Below the pieces are notes generated by a model, which was not told the origin of the DNA, ran no database searches, and worked only from the letters and a program-made list of their open reading frames with translations. 59,262 nt of DNA from a virus. The translations under genes and the position numbers were made by a program. Shown here in pieces: positions 31,911 through 40,694 of the stretch; the stretch's first letter is position 1; every line of letters starts with the position of its first letter. The stretch spans positions 1 through 59,262 of IMG/VR virus record IMGVR_UViG_3300027759_000101, one strand, 5' to 3'.

Positions 31911-32558
31911 TTAGAGTTTCGAGATAAAATTATGAAAAACTTTCAGTGCTACAGCTTCAACATCATTTCGATTAGCTTCAGTGATTAACTTCTTAGCATG
32001 TTCGAGATGTTGCTGAGTCCATTTACCGTTAACGAGAATCCATTCAGCATTCTCCATGATACCTCTTACGAAAGCATCTGGTGCTGATGGGTCTGCTACA
32101 ATGTCTGCCGCTGTAGCTAAGTGAAAATCGTCTTGAACGAGTTGAAACCCGTTTGATGGCTTCAGAGACCCTACGCCTCTGGTTGATACGCCTAGACTGG
32201 CTCCGCCGTCTAATAAACTCTTCACAATTTTACCGTTTGGAGTATCCATTATCTTAGCTTTACCCATGAAGTTGTTACCATCTGGTGATAAGCTTGTAAT
32301 CATGTGTGATACACGATCTAGATTGATTGTTGGTGAGTCTGGATGACCGAGTTCACCAAATGCTCTGTTCTTACTGACATAATCACGATTGTATCTTTCA
32401 ACTTCTTTTGAAAGAATTTGGTGTGGATAAACACGACCATTACGGTTCTTGCGTTCAGCCTGCATAAAGATACCTTCGATAAAGTGGTCTTTTCCGCCTT
32501 TACCATTATCTTCAACAAGGTATCTTACGTTTAATACTTCTTCTGAAATAAGTTTCAT
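31911..32558 (-). CDS. 21: Prohead maturation protease gp21
   Basis: This 215-residue serine protease matches T4 gp21 (212). Core motifs are IEGIFMQAERKNRNGRVYP, AFGELGHPDSPTI (catalytic His) and ASLGVSTRGVGSL (catalytic Ser). It cleaves gp22, gp23 and internal proteins in the prohead and then self-destructs. The C-terminal helical tail (KKLITEANRNDVEAVALKVF) fits the family. It lies one nucleotide after the core-protein stop. Confidence 0.94.
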   Translation of the reverse strand: MKLISEEVLNVRYLVEDNGKGGKDHFIEGIFMQAERKNRNGRVYPHQILSKEVERYNRDYVSKNRAFGELGHPDSPTINLDRVSHMITSLSPDGNNFMGKAKIMDTPNGKIVKSLLDGGASLGVSTRGVGSLKPSNGFQLVQDDFHLATAADIVADPSAPDAFVRGIMENAEWILVNGKWTQQHLEHAKKLITEANRNDVEAVALKVFHNFISKL

Positions 32559-32559
32559 C

Positions 32560-33186
32560 TTAGATTCCCAATCTCTTTCTCTTCATAAGAGAGAGCCTTC
32601 TTTTACGCAATGACTGAGATTGCTTCTGTCTTGATTTACGAGCACCTTTTCTGGCACCCATCTTGCGGGCTCTACGTTCTGCTGGTGACATACGAGTGAG
32701 TTTACCACCGCGTAATGTCATTCCAGGAACAAGAGATACTTTTTTACGGCGCTGAATCTTACCGCCGCGAATACGAGCCTTGATGATAGCGATACGAGCC
32801 TCATCAAGCTTATCATCACCTTCCATATAATCGGCAACAGCATTCATATAATCGGCCGATTTTGTTATCTTAGATTGTGTCCAAGCTTCAAGTTCTTTAT
32901 TGCCTTTTATCTTAGACATAATGGTCTTAGCATCTTTTGCGATGGCGGTTAGTTCTGAACGGGCCATGGAACTTTCATCACCAGAAGATTCATCATCATC
33001 TTCTTCAAGAACATCCATACGAAGGCGTTTCATACGCACATCATGTGCATTCTGTTCCATACGAGCCGCAACCATTTTCTTCATCTCAAACATCTTGCGT
33101 TCGAGAATGATTTTCAATTCTTCTGAGAGAAGATCATTAGCCTGATCAAAATCTTTAGATGTGATTTTTTCTACTAACTGTTTCAT
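32560..33186 (-). CDS. Prohead core-like protein with basic C-terminus (possible fusion)
   Basis: The protein has 208 residues. Part one (about 1-45) is helical (LLSEELKIILERKMFEMKKM), similar to the gp68-type core. Part two (about 80-130), AKDAKTIMSKIKGNKELEAW then ADYMNAVADYMEG, is a module seen in many marine T4-like head proteins. Part three (145-208) is very basic, with VSLVPGMTLRGGKLTRMSPA and repeated RRARKMGARKGARK, a typical phage 'MSPAERR' capsid tail. The three modules suggest a fusion of separate small core proteins. It is placed directly before the protease gene. Confidence 0.7.
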   Translation of the reverse strand: MKQLVEKITSKDFDQANDLLSEELKIILERKMFEMKKMVAARMEQNAHDVRMKRLRMDVLEEDDDESSGDESSMARSELTAIAKDAKTIMSKIKGNKELEAWTQSKITKSADYMNAVADYMEGDDKLDEARIAIIKARIRGGKIQRRKKVSLVPGMTLRGGKLTRMSPAERRARKMGARKGARKSRQKQSQSLRKRRLSLMKRKRLGI

Positions 33187-33701
33187 TATAGAGCCGCTCT
33201 GCCTCTGTTGAATGCTACAGGATCCGCTGTCTGGCCCGCATCATAGTCTCTAGCATCTTTACGAAGATCAAGAAAGATTGTTAAACCATCATTTGCTGCA
33301 CCACTAACCGCACCATACAGAATATTACCATTGACATTAGCTTCATTTATTGGTTGAGGAATTACAGCACCATCACCCATACTTTCGAAGTTATAGTCAA
33401 AGGGGCCTCGTGGGAAAATCATGATATCATTATTAGAATCGCTCTGCCACTTGATTCTGAAGAAACCACCAGCATGTGATGCGCCGAAAACTCTCTTGAT
33501 TGATAGTCTATAGTTAGATTTTGGATCCGTATTGCTGGTCATAATGTAACCGTTGGTATTGAGTGCGCCTTTCAAAGAAGAAGCATTCAATAGAGTTGCA
33601 TTACTGTTATTGGCCGCAGTTCCATCTGAAACAATACTATATCTAATTAGAGTTCTCTTGCTGGTATCTACAAGAATTTGTGAGTTTACTATGTTTGCCA
33701 T
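33186..33701 (-). CDS. Virion structural protein, T4-like marine phage family
   Basis: The protein has 171 residues. It opens with ANIVNSQILVDTSKRTLIRY and ends with DGLTIFLDLRKDARDYDAGQ. It is beta-rich with no signal or membrane segment. This resembles small structural proteins found near gene 21 in other T4-like phages, but I cannot name the T4 counterpart. The one-base overlap with the core gene and the location between two head genes support a head or decoration role. Confidence 0.55.
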   Translation of the reverse strand: MANIVNSQILVDTSKRTLIRYSIVSDGTAANNSNATLLNASSLKGALNTNGYIMTSNTDPKSNYRLSIKRVFGASHAGGFFRIKWQSDSNNDIMIFPRGPFDYNFESMGDGAVIPQPINEANVNGNILYGAVSGAANDGLTIFLDLRKDARDYDAGQTADPVAFNRGRAAL

Positions 33702-33704
33702 TTC

Positions 33705-35555
33705 TTACTGCCTTGCTACGAAGTTTATGATCTTCTTGACCGAATCAACGCTCTCATTCAGCATATCTTCAATCTTCTTTTTGTTTTCTTTGCTGACAGA
33801 TTCATAAACTGTCAATATTTTATTAGCTACTGTTTTATTTATAATAACTGAATCATCACCTAAAGTAAGATGTAAGTTTTTATTTTCGGTTACATTCTTT
33901 AGTTTAGTTAGAATACCTTCATTCTGCTGAAGCGATCTTCTATACATCATAGCATCTCTGGCTGATACACCAGTTCTAACGTCTGTGTTACCGGATGGTC
34001 TATTAGTTGAAACTCTAATGTTACCGAATTTAGCGGGGTCAACTCTTTTCTTATATATGATCGCAGGCGCCGCAGGTGTTTCTTCGTTCTGTAGACTTTT
34101 TCTAAACATGTTATTATCACGCTGCTGCACACCGGTTCTAACATCACCTTTTGGTTTGCTAATGTGTGCGGCTAATGAGAACTTAGCAGGATCTCTTAAA
34201 CCTTTATCGATGTTAACATCTGGTAAAGAGAATGGTGGCAATAAAGGTTTAAGTCTTTCGCGCCACGGTTGACGACTAGATGTTTTAGTATCTGTCTTAG
34301 TTTTAGTATCTGTCTTAGTTTTTGTATCAGTTTGAGTTTTTGTATCAGTTTTAGTGCCAGGAGCCGTAACAGGAGCCGTAACAGGAGCCGTAACAGGAGC
34401 CGTAACAGGAGCCGTAACAGGAGCCGGTGTAACTGGAGCTGGAGCCGGTATAACAGGAGCCGGTGTAACTGGAGCTGGAGCCGGTATAACAGGAGCCGGT
34501 GCTGGAGCCGGCGTTTCTACAGGAGCAGGTTTATCCGGAGCTTTATCGGGTTGTTTTGGATCATTAGCCGGTTTTGGAACCCTAACCGGTCTTAAAGGTT
34601 TAAAAGGTTTGAAATCAGGTTTCTTGGCTGGGTCATGACCTGGATCATTAGCCGGTTTATCTGGAACTGTAACAGGTTTTACTGGTTTCGAAGGTTCAGG
34701 TTGTGCCGGTGGAGCTTCAGTAGGCTTCTCTTTAGGTAAAAAAGAAAAAGATTTGGCTTTTTGTGATTCTCTATCAGATTCGCTCTTTTTTTCAGCATCT
34801 TTCTTCAAAAGCATACTAGTTATTTTAGATTTGGTGTCTGATGAACCTTCTGTCGCATCACTAGCGATTTTACCTGCCATTGCACCACCGAGTAAACGAC
34901 CAAGAATTGGTCTGGCTGTTCTAGCTACGGCACCTATTACTGGCGCAACTATAGGTGCTGCTGCCTGATAAAATTCATCAATCTGTAATTTTCTCTTCGC
35001 CTTGAATCTCTCTCTTGCAGGCATTAACTCTACAGCACGAGACTCTGAGAAGTATTCGACTTCTTCATTCATCGAACTACTGCCATCAAAGGTACCAAAA
35101 GGAATAGTCACATACTTGTCGAGGGCCTGAGAGTAGTATAGAGCCACCTTCTGATTATCTGGATAGATACGAATGGCTTTACGCTTTAGAATGATGATAG
35201 TAGGAATTTGTTTTTCACTAGGCATCTTATCATAGCGTGGATCATACTTCGATAGATAGCCGTCAGAAGTCTTAGCTTCACTAAGTTCTTCCTTCATTAC
35301 ATCTTGTCTGACCTTCTGATAGACCTGCTGAGAACCAAGAACCTCACCCATCAAACTGTCGAGTAGTTCAATGAGTATCTTGCGTTCAGCAGGTGTCATA
35401 TCTTTAGGGTCTTTGTTCAATGCTCTTTTGAGCATCGGTAGTTTCTTCGCATCGAACAAACCAGCGCGAACTAGAGATGTGAGTTTACGCATCTCCGCAT
35501 CATCTTTTTCTGTCAAGATGTTATAGTTTTCTCTGATTTGCCCGACCTTCTTCAT
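33705..35555 (-). CDS. Large Pro/Ala-rich head-region protein with repeat linker
   Basis: The protein has 616 residues. The N-terminus (MKKVGQIRENYNILTEKDD) contains an L-T-E suited to gp21 cleavage, and about 190 residues of conserved-looking sequence follow (IIILKRKAIRIYPDNQKVAL, YVTIPFGTFDG). The middle (about 275-430) is a flexible tract: Lys/Pro repeats, TAPV units and TDTKTK units. A C-terminal part has two similar segments, GDVRTGVQQRDNNMFRKSLQ and NTDVRTGVSARDAMMYRRSL. No enzymatic motif is seen. It is perhaps a packaged internal or portal-vertex protein. Confidence 0.6.
   Translation of the reverse strand: MKKVGQIRENYNILTEKDDAEMRKLTSLVRAGLFDAKKLPMLKRALNKDPKDMTPAERKILIELLDSLMGEVLGSQQVYQKVRQDVMKEELSEAKTSDGYLSKYDPRYDKMPSEKQIPTIIILKRKAIRIYPDNQKVALYYSQALDKYVTIPFGTFDGSSSMNEEVEYFSESRAVELMPARERFKAKRKLQIDEFYQAAAPIVAPVIGAVARTARPILGRLLGGAMAGKIASDATEGSSDTKSKITSMLLKKDAEKKSESDRESQKAKSFSFLPKEKPTEAPPAQPEPSKPVKPVTVPDKPANDPGHDPAKKPDFKPFKPLRPVRVPKPANDPKQPDKAPDKPAPVETPAPAPAPVIPAPAPVTPAPVIPAPAPVTPAPVTAPVTAPVTAPVTAPVTAPGTKTDTKTQTDTKTKTDTKTKTDTKTSSRQPWRERLKPLLPPFSLPDVNIDKGLRDPAKFSLAAHISKPKGDVRTGVQQRDNNMFRKSLQNEETPAAPAIIYKKRVDPAKFGNIRVSTNRPSGNTDVRTGVSARDAMMYRRSLQQNEGILTKLKNVTENKNLHLTLGDDSVIINKTVANKILTVYESVSKENKKKIEDMLNESVDSVKKIINFVARQ
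34282..34513. repeat. In-frame tandem repeats encoding TDTK and TAPV linker
   Basis: Two adjacent tandem arrays lie in the Pro-rich head gene. An 18-bp-type unit (GTATCTGTCTTAGTTTTA and variants) encodes TDTKTK; a 12-bp unit (GGAGCCGTAACA on the plus strand) repeats about five times and encodes TAPV; then longer units (GGAGCCGGTGTAACTGGAGC) repeat twice. All keep the reading frame. Length could vary between isolates. Confidence 0.85.
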
Positions 35556-35558
35556 GGC

Positions 35559-35708
35559 TTACTTCTTTCCAAAGTAAGTCTGTGCAATCTCGATCTTCTT
35601 TTCTTCGAGTTTTTGAACAGCCTTACTGGTCAAAGCGGCATTGAAGTTTTCTTTCATCGTATCTAGCTTTTTGTCTAGAATGTTCTTGAGTGCTTCTTTA
35701 ATATGCAT
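35559..35708 (-). CDS. 49-residue prohead core-like protein
   Basis: This short ORF (150 nt including the stop) starts at ATG 35708 with GGAGG five bases upstream and a TATAAATA late promoter just before it. The peptide, MHIKEALKNILDKKLDTMKE and KAVQKLEEKKIEIAQTYFGK, is one charged helix, similar to small core proteins of marine T4-like phages (gp67/68 type). The stop is 3 nt before the next ATG. Evidence is good for translation; the function is inferred from position. Confidence 0.7.
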   Translation of the reverse strand: MHIKEALKNILDKKLDTMKENFNAALTSKAVQKLEEKKIEIAQTYFGKK

Positions 35709-35725
35709 TTCATCCTCCGATTAGA

Positions 35726-35733
35726 TATTTATA
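35726..35733 (-). promoter_or_regulatory. Late promoter TATAAATA after the ART gene
   Basis: Exact TATAAATA on the minus strand, 17 nt before the 49-residue gene, touching the stop of the ADP-ribosyltransferase gene. Confidence 0.7.
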
Positions 35734-36576
35734 TCACTTTACCAATTGGCAATCATAGTATGCAATTTGTTTACTAGAGTCCTGTGTTGTAGCATTACTA
35801 CCAACCATCTTGTTAGGTCCACTAATAACTTTTATCTGTGAACCTCTAGGTAGTAGAAACTCTTTTTCACCAGGAACAGCGGAGTAGTCATCTAGATACA
35901 TTCCGTTTGAACCTGCTGTAACTCTAATCTGCATTACCATCTTGCTATCGCCGTTCAGAACGACTGTTGGGTCTAGTGTTGCTGAACGAAATCCTTTAAA
36001 CGTAAACTTTTTACCAGCACTAAGACTCAGAGGATCATAGTCTTGGCTGAGACCTGCGTATAGTAGCATATCTACTGGTGTTTGGCTCTTACTCAATGCT
36101 GAGTCTAGAGATGCAATCATTTGAGGTCTGTTATCACCATCAAACTCTGGCTGAATCTTATTTGAAGCCACACCTGTAGGTAGTGTTGCTAGTTTTTCAT
36201 TGATATCATAATATGAACCCTGAGTGTATGCCTTGATAGCATCTAACTCGTCGTTAGAAAAATTCTCTGGTGGATATGAACTTGTCATATCTTGGTGTGT
36301 CTGATTGATTTGTGGTTGCATAGACTGTGCATATGAACCATAATCATCACCACTGAGTTGCTTAAACGAATTGGTCTTAACCGCTTTAGAGAAAGGAATC
36401 AAATTATCATTCTGCACAATATGAGTAACTTGACCTGTGTTGTCAGTATAACGACCAAATCCTACATATGTAAGGCCCATCTTCTTAGCTTCAGCAGATG
36501 AGTTTGACTGCGGCTCTACTAACGCACCAGTCAAATCTTCTTTCATGAACTTGCTGAACTTCTTGATGTTACTCAT
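35734..36576 (-). CDS. ADP-ribosyltransferase with putative capsid-targeting N-terminus
   Basis: The protein has 280 residues. N-terminus: MSNIKKFSKFMKEDL, whose KxFxxFMKE resembles the T4 internal-protein targeting sequence and gp21 site. A GLTYVGFGRYTDNTGQVTHI module follows at 35-53. Residues about 111-252 match the ADP-ribosyltransferase exoenzyme family: AIKAYTQGSYYDINEKL, MLLYAGLS, the FRSATLDP (S-x-T) strand, and GEKEFLLPRGSQIKV with the E-x-E pair (237, 239). The first-strand Arg usually seen at Y-R-G is replaced here (YAG), which may affect activity. The ATG overlaps the portal stop (ATGA), so it is made with head proteins and is probably packaged, like T4 Alt. Target unknown. Confidence 0.85.
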   Translation of the reverse strand: MSNIKKFSKFMKEDLTGALVEPQSNSSAEAKKMGLTYVGFGRYTDNTGQVTHIVQNDNLIPFSKAVKTNSFKQLSGDDYGSYAQSMQPQINQTHQDMTSSYPPENFSNDELDAIKAYTQGSYYDINEKLATLPTGVASNKIQPEFDGDNRPQMIASLDSALSKSQTPVDMLLYAGLSQDYDPLSLSAGKKFTFKGFRSATLDPTVVLNGDSKMVMQIRVTAGSNGMYLDDYSAVPGEKEFLLPRGSQIKVISGPNKMVGSNATTQDSSKQIAYYDCQLVK

Positions 36577-38231
36577 GCGGCTTCCATTTCATTACCACGA
36601 ATTTCAAACTTAGGTGGAGGTGGCGGCGGAGCTTCTTGGCCAGTGGCGGGATCAATAGGTTGACCGTTTGGACCGACAGGAGGCGCTCCTTGTTGTGCCG
36701 GTGGTGCTAGTGGTTGACCTGTAGCGGGGTCAATAGGATTACCCATTGCATCCATTGTAGGCTGAGCATCTTGTGCTTCAGTAGCAATCTGTTCATCAAT
36801 CTCCATGATATCTTCATCACTGAATTGAAGAACGTTTTTGCGAACCCATTCTTTCGAGAAGTAACGACCAACATAAGGATCAACAACCTGTAGCAGTGTC
36901 AATCTATTTGTAAGAAGTTCAGCTTCCTTGAGTTCATCAAAGTTGTTGTCTTTCTTGAAGTCGTACCAGATATCTTCTTTGAAATCATTCCATTCTTCTT
37001 CTGTGCAGACCTTCTTCAGAACTAACTGAATGCGTAGAAGATCATCGAATAGAATAGAAAACTTATTGCGGAGACGGCTGATGAACTTATTGAACTTCAA
37101 CTCATCTCTGGTAATTTCTGTAGAACGACCCAGTGAGAAACCCTGAGACGATTCTAGTCTTGATGTTGGAACACCTAATGACTTATATAGTTTCTTTTCA
37201 AAATACTTAACATCTTCCAGTTCACCAAGATTGGCACCACCTGGAAGTGTAGTGATCTCTGTGCCTTTAGAACCTTCACGGCGAGGCAACCAGAAATCTT
37301 CGAGCATAGAAAGATGTTTACGATCATCTTTAATTTCACCGGTGCTAGAATCATAGACCAGCTTGTTACGATACTTGGTCATAATGTCTTTAAGATATTG
37401 ATCAGCCTTAACTGTAGGCATGTTACCAACATCAACATAGAAGATTCTGCGTTCAGGTGCGCGTGATAGACGATAGATAACTGCCGCATCTTCAACCATG
37501 CGAAGCTGGTTAAGAGGCTTAATTGATTTGTGTAGGTATGAGAGAACCATCGCTCTCTTGGCATCCATCAGACCTGAGTTAACATTAACAACAGAATCAA
37601 CGGCGATCTTGGTGCCCATGTTAGAATGTGCGCCAATAACACCACGCTCATTATAGAGATAGTATTCATTGGTTCTCTTGATGATCTCGATACCAGTTTT
37701 AACGTCTTTGCCTTTTTGAATCTCGCGGATCTTACGGATTCTTCTTGGATCGATATATCTAACTTCTTGAATACCTTTAGAGATTGAACCATCTTCAACG
37801 ATAATATGATAGAACAGACGGCCGTCGATATACCAACGGCGGAAGATATCATGACCCATGTTACCAAAGTTGAGCAATCTGAGAATCTGATTGAACTCGT
37901 CGATAATTTTTTTCTTAATGGCTTCGGGTTGCTTCAAGTCATCGAGATTGAGTTCAATACCTTTATCAGAATCGGTATTTACAATAGCTTCATTGACGAC
38001 TTCATCGACAGCAGTTTCCATTTCTGGCTGCATCGACATTTCACGATAGCGGGTGATGAGTTCGATTTCATTTCTAACAACGCCGTCAAGATCAACATAG
38101 GTACCGTAATAAGAACCAGATTGAATCTGCACCGCACCGTCATCGTTTTGTGGAATCACAAACGATTTGTTGACCTCATCATCTTGCTTTTTCTTAGAAC
38201 GGCCTATTTCGAAGCCAAAGAGTTGCACCAT
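36573..38231 (-). CDS. 20: Portal protein gp20
   Basis: This 552-residue protein matches T4 gp20 (524). Its core begins DLDGVVRNEIELITRYREMS, with VDEVVNEAIVN and FDDLLRIQLVLKKVCTEEEW further on. The dodecameric portal forms the DNA gate and docks terminase and neck proteins. The C-terminal 75 residues are an acidic and Pro-rich tail in which PIDPATGQ occurs twice (GNPIDPATGQ, GQPIDPATGQ), absent from T4. It overlaps the ART gene start. Confidence 0.94.
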   Translation of the reverse strand: MVQLFGFEIGRSKKKQDDEVNKSFVIPQNDDGAVQIQSGSYYGTYVDLDGVVRNEIELITRYREMSMQPEMETAVDEVVNEAIVNTDSDKGIELNLDDLKQPEAIKKKIIDEFNQILRLLNFGNMGHDIFRRWYIDGRLFYHIIVEDGSISKGIQEVRYIDPRRIRKIREIQKGKDVKTGIEIIKRTNEYYLYNERGVIGAHSNMGTKIAVDSVVNVNSGLMDAKRAMVLSYLHKSIKPLNQLRMVEDAAVIYRLSRAPERRIFYVDVGNMPTVKADQYLKDIMTKYRNKLVYDSSTGEIKDDRKHLSMLEDFWLPRREGSKGTEITTLPGGANLGELEDVKYFEKKLYKSLGVPTSRLESSQGFSLGRSTEITRDELKFNKFISRLRNKFSILFDDLLRIQLVLKKVCTEEEWNDFKEDIWYDFKKDNNFDELKEAELLTNRLTLLQVVDPYVGRYFSKEWVRKNVLQFSDEDIMEIDEQIATEAQDAQPTMDAMGNPIDPATGQPLAPPAQQGAPPVGPNGQPIDPATGQEAPPPPPPKFEIRGNEMEAA

Positions 38232-38252
38232 TAAAAAATACCTTTATAAAAT

Positions 38253-38276
38253 GGGGAGAGCCTAAAAACTCTCCCC
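38253..38276 (-). terminator. Hairpin terminator between genes 19 and 20
   Basis: GGGGAGAG at 38253-38260 pairs perfectly with CTCTCCCC at 38269-38276 (8-nt loop). The minus strand continues ATTTTATAAAGG into the portal ribosome site. It ends transcripts from 18/19. Confidence 0.65.
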
Positions 38277-38290
38277 TGTTTTATATATGA

Positions 38291-38896
38291 TTAACCGGAA
38301 ACGTCGGTTGTAGGATTATCATCATCAGATTCCCACCACTGATAGGCAAATGTCACAGCATACTCTTCGATATTATCGTTTGAACCCCAATCAACGTCGA
38401 TTGGTGATACGTCAATCGGGAACATACCAACAAACTTATAAGCTTTGATAGCATCACCAGTCTTAGCGAACTGAGTGACATAACCATCCTGTTGATAACC
38501 AAGACTTGCAATCTGACCGGCGCCGCCTAGGCTACTTGAGCCTTGACCGTTTGTAAATTGCGGATCACGAAGGTTGCCAACATGAGAGTTCATGCCATTG
38601 ATCCAACGCTCACAAGCTTTACGGATAACAAAATCTTCATCGTTGATGATTGTAACTGTCCATTCTGGGAAGCTTCTGTTACCAGCAAACTTCAATTCAC
38701 GACCAAAATACATGACAGGTATACTATTGATTGATGTGCCGGGAAGTTGAGCCGCACGACACATAAAAGTAAACTTTCTCTGAGGGTCCCCTTCTACACG
38801 AGAGAGGAAGGGGAATGTCATTTCACATTGAAACAGATTAGGGCGGGCCCCATCATATTGCATCTGTGATCTAAATTCTTGAACTCTGAAAGCCAT
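38291..38896 (-). CDS. 19: Tail tube protein gp19
   Basis: This 201-residue protein is T4 gp19 (163) plus insertions. Hexamers of it stack to form the inner tube. Core pattern: NLFQCEMTFPFLSRVEGDPQ, CRAAQLPGTSINSIPVMYFG, then FPEWTVTIINDEDFVIRKAC. The long Gly/Ser-rich insertion (FTNGQGSSSLGGAGQIASLG) near residue 120 is not in T4. It sits between the sheath gene and the portal gene, T4 order. A late promoter variant (GATAAATA) lies upstream. Confidence 0.92.
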   Translation of the reverse strand: MAFRVQEFRSQMQYDGARPNLFQCEMTFPFLSRVEGDPQRKFTFMCRAAQLPGTSINSIPVMYFGRELKFAGNRSFPEWTVTIINDEDFVIRKACERWINGMNSHVGNLRDPQFTNGQGSSSLGGAGQIASLGYQQDGYVTQFAKTGDAIKAYKFVGMFPIDVSPIDVDWGSNDNIEEYAVTFAYQWWESDDDNPTTDVSG

Positions 38897-38916
38897 TTTA
38901 AATTACTCCTTTACTT

Positions 38917-38924
38917 TATTTATC
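38917..38924 (-). promoter_or_regulatory. Late promoter variant GATAAATA upstream of gene 19
   Basis: On the minus strand GATAAATA, one mismatch from the T4 late consensus, 20 nt upstream of gene 19 and just after gene 18 stops. Confidence 0.5.
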
Positions 38925-38931
38925 TGACTTC

Positions 38932-40650
38932 TTAGAATTTACCAACAATTTCATCAAATGCAACACCGGTTCTTACAGCAACAAAGTTGAGTTGGATGAA
39001 GTTAACAGAACGGGCAGGCTTGATGTAGATATCACCAACAAACTCATTTCTGTCAATAACTTCAGGAGTATTGTTTGTTTCATCGCAGACTACGCGGAAA
39101 TCATAGATACCGCGACGACCTTGAACATCTCTCAAGAACGGCTCAACAAGGGCTACGAACTGAGCGCGTGTAAATTCATCGTTGAACTCGAACAACGAAT
39201 AACGTGACGCTCTAGCAATAGCCTTTTCAAGAACGATAAAGAGGCGACGAACATTGATTCTATCGAACGCAGATGGTTTTGCAAGAAGAGTCTTGTCACC
39301 ATAGAGAACGATACCTTCTCCGGGGAATGTTACAACTGGGTTGATACCATTCTTATAGAGTAAATCTCTTTCAGCTTTAGTTGGATTCCAAGAAAGTCTG
39401 GCAGCATTCTTGATATTACCGCGATTGAAACCAGCTGGTGAGAACCATGGATCACGCTCAAAGTCGGTACGAGCGCATAGACCAGCAATATCACCGTTGA
39501 GAGGTACCCAACGATAGACATTGTTATACTTGTCGAATTGATACTTCCATGCTGAGTCCATTACAGCATATGAAGATGAGTTGAACGCATTACGGAATGT
39601 AATAGCCGCATTTGCTTCAGTTCCAGCCGTTTGGTTAACAACATCAACTGCTTTTGGTGAGAAGAACGCTACGCAATCTTTACGAACTTCACAGATATTA
39701 TTAATGATGTATGACGCTATGGTTGAGTTAGCACCAACATCACCTGTTAGAATCAGAGAAACGTCAATTTCTTCTGGGTTCTTGAACTTGTCAAAACCAG
39801 AGATAAGATTGGCGCTTGAAGGTGCGCTTGTGACACCGTTAGCCAAAGCATTTGAATATTGAATATTGTCATACATAATACTTGCATTTGATGTGGCCGC
39901 TATACCCCAGTTATAGAATGGGGTTGTAGGATGTGACATGATGTAGATATATTTTGATCTCTCATTGATTACGTTAACATAGTAGTTTGATGAGCCGTCA
40001 TCGTTGATGGCATCACGAGCTTTAGAAACATAACCGTATCTCTCAAGAACCGAGTTAGCTGTACCACTAAATACTCCGTTTTTATCGAGAACAACGATAT
40101 GCATTTCATCATTTGCAGATGAACTTGCCACACGCCTAACATAATCAGATGTTCCTGGAGGTCCGTTAAAGTTTTGATTATATGCCCAAGTACCGAATGT
40201 TGCTGAAGATACATTTGATTGCCCATAGATTTCAACTTTAAGTGAATTACCAAGTTCACCCGGATAACGAGCGGCAGCAACACCATATGTATTATTGGTG
40301 TTGGCAGCTACACCGAAGTATAAGTTTTCATATACATCTTTATTCTTAATTAGAACGCCGCCGCCATTTGCGGTCGCATTAGTGGCTCCAGCACCAACAA
40401 CACGAACGGTTCTTAATGCTCTTGCATATGACAGAAAGTTTGCGGCGGTGAAGAATGAGATATATGTAGTGCTATCTGGTTTACCGAATCTCTCAACCAG
40501 TTCGAGTTCATTTGAGAGTGTCATTACCTGATCGACTGGGCCCCAAGCAAAGTTGCCAGCGAAACCACCTTCTGTGGTGCCTACGGCTGGAACGATTGTA
40601 GTTAGGTCGATTTCGGAAACGCTTACTCCTGCTGACAGTTGGAATGCCAT
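38932..40650 (-). CDS. 18: Contractile tail sheath protein gp18
   Basis: This 572-residue protein is T4 gp18-like (659). It starts SAGVSVSEIDLTTIVPAVGT, and later EDVQGRRG-like core text appears as VEPFLRDVQGRRGIYDFRVV, then VCDETNNTPEVID and the C-terminal GDIYIKPARSVNFIQLNFVA. The sheath contracts to drive the tube through the host envelope. The shorter length reflects smaller surface domains. It lies between terminase and tube as in T4. Confidence 0.95.
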   Translation of the reverse strand: MAFQLSAGVSVSEIDLTTIVPAVGTTEGGFAGNFAWGPVDQVMTLSNELELVERFGKPDSTTYISFFTAANFLSYARALRTVRVVGAGATNATANGGGVLIKNKDVYENLYFGVAANTNNTYGVAAARYPGELGNSLKVEIYGQSNVSSATFGTWAYNQNFNGPPGTSDYVRRVASSSANDEMHIVVLDKNGVFSGTANSVLERYGYVSKARDAINDDGSSNYYVNVINERSKYIYIMSHPTTPFYNWGIAATSNASIMYDNIQYSNALANGVTSAPSSANLISGFDKFKNPEEIDVSLILTGDVGANSTIASYIINNICEVRKDCVAFFSPKAVDVVNQTAGTEANAAITFRNAFNSSSYAVMDSAWKYQFDKYNNVYRWVPLNGDIAGLCARTDFERDPWFSPAGFNRGNIKNAARLSWNPTKAERDLLYKNGINPVVTFPGEGIVLYGDKTLLAKPSAFDRINVRRLFIVLEKAIARASRYSLFEFNDEFTRAQFVALVEPFLRDVQGRRGIYDFRVVCDETNNTPEVIDRNEFVGDIYIKPARSVNFIQLNFVAVRTGVAFDEIVGKF

Positions 40651-40694
40651 CGTATTTCTCCTTTACGAAAAAGTTTTATTACTTTCCATATTAT

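Noticed and set aside
33836-33843. TATAAATA box inside the 3' end of the Pro-rich head gene
   Set aside because: It could serve the gene starting at 33701 but is 135 nt away; not listed as a promoter for lack of support.
34359-34513. Possible CRISPR-like or regulatory DNA array in short repeats
   Set aside because: Units are contiguous and in-frame, with no spacers, and they encode a Pro/Ala linker.
34269-34638. Plus-strand open frames through the repeat region of the Pro-rich head gene
   Set aside because: Tandem repeats keep several frames open; the products are low-complexity (RNRSRNRS, GAVTGAVT) and are shadows of the minus-strand gene.
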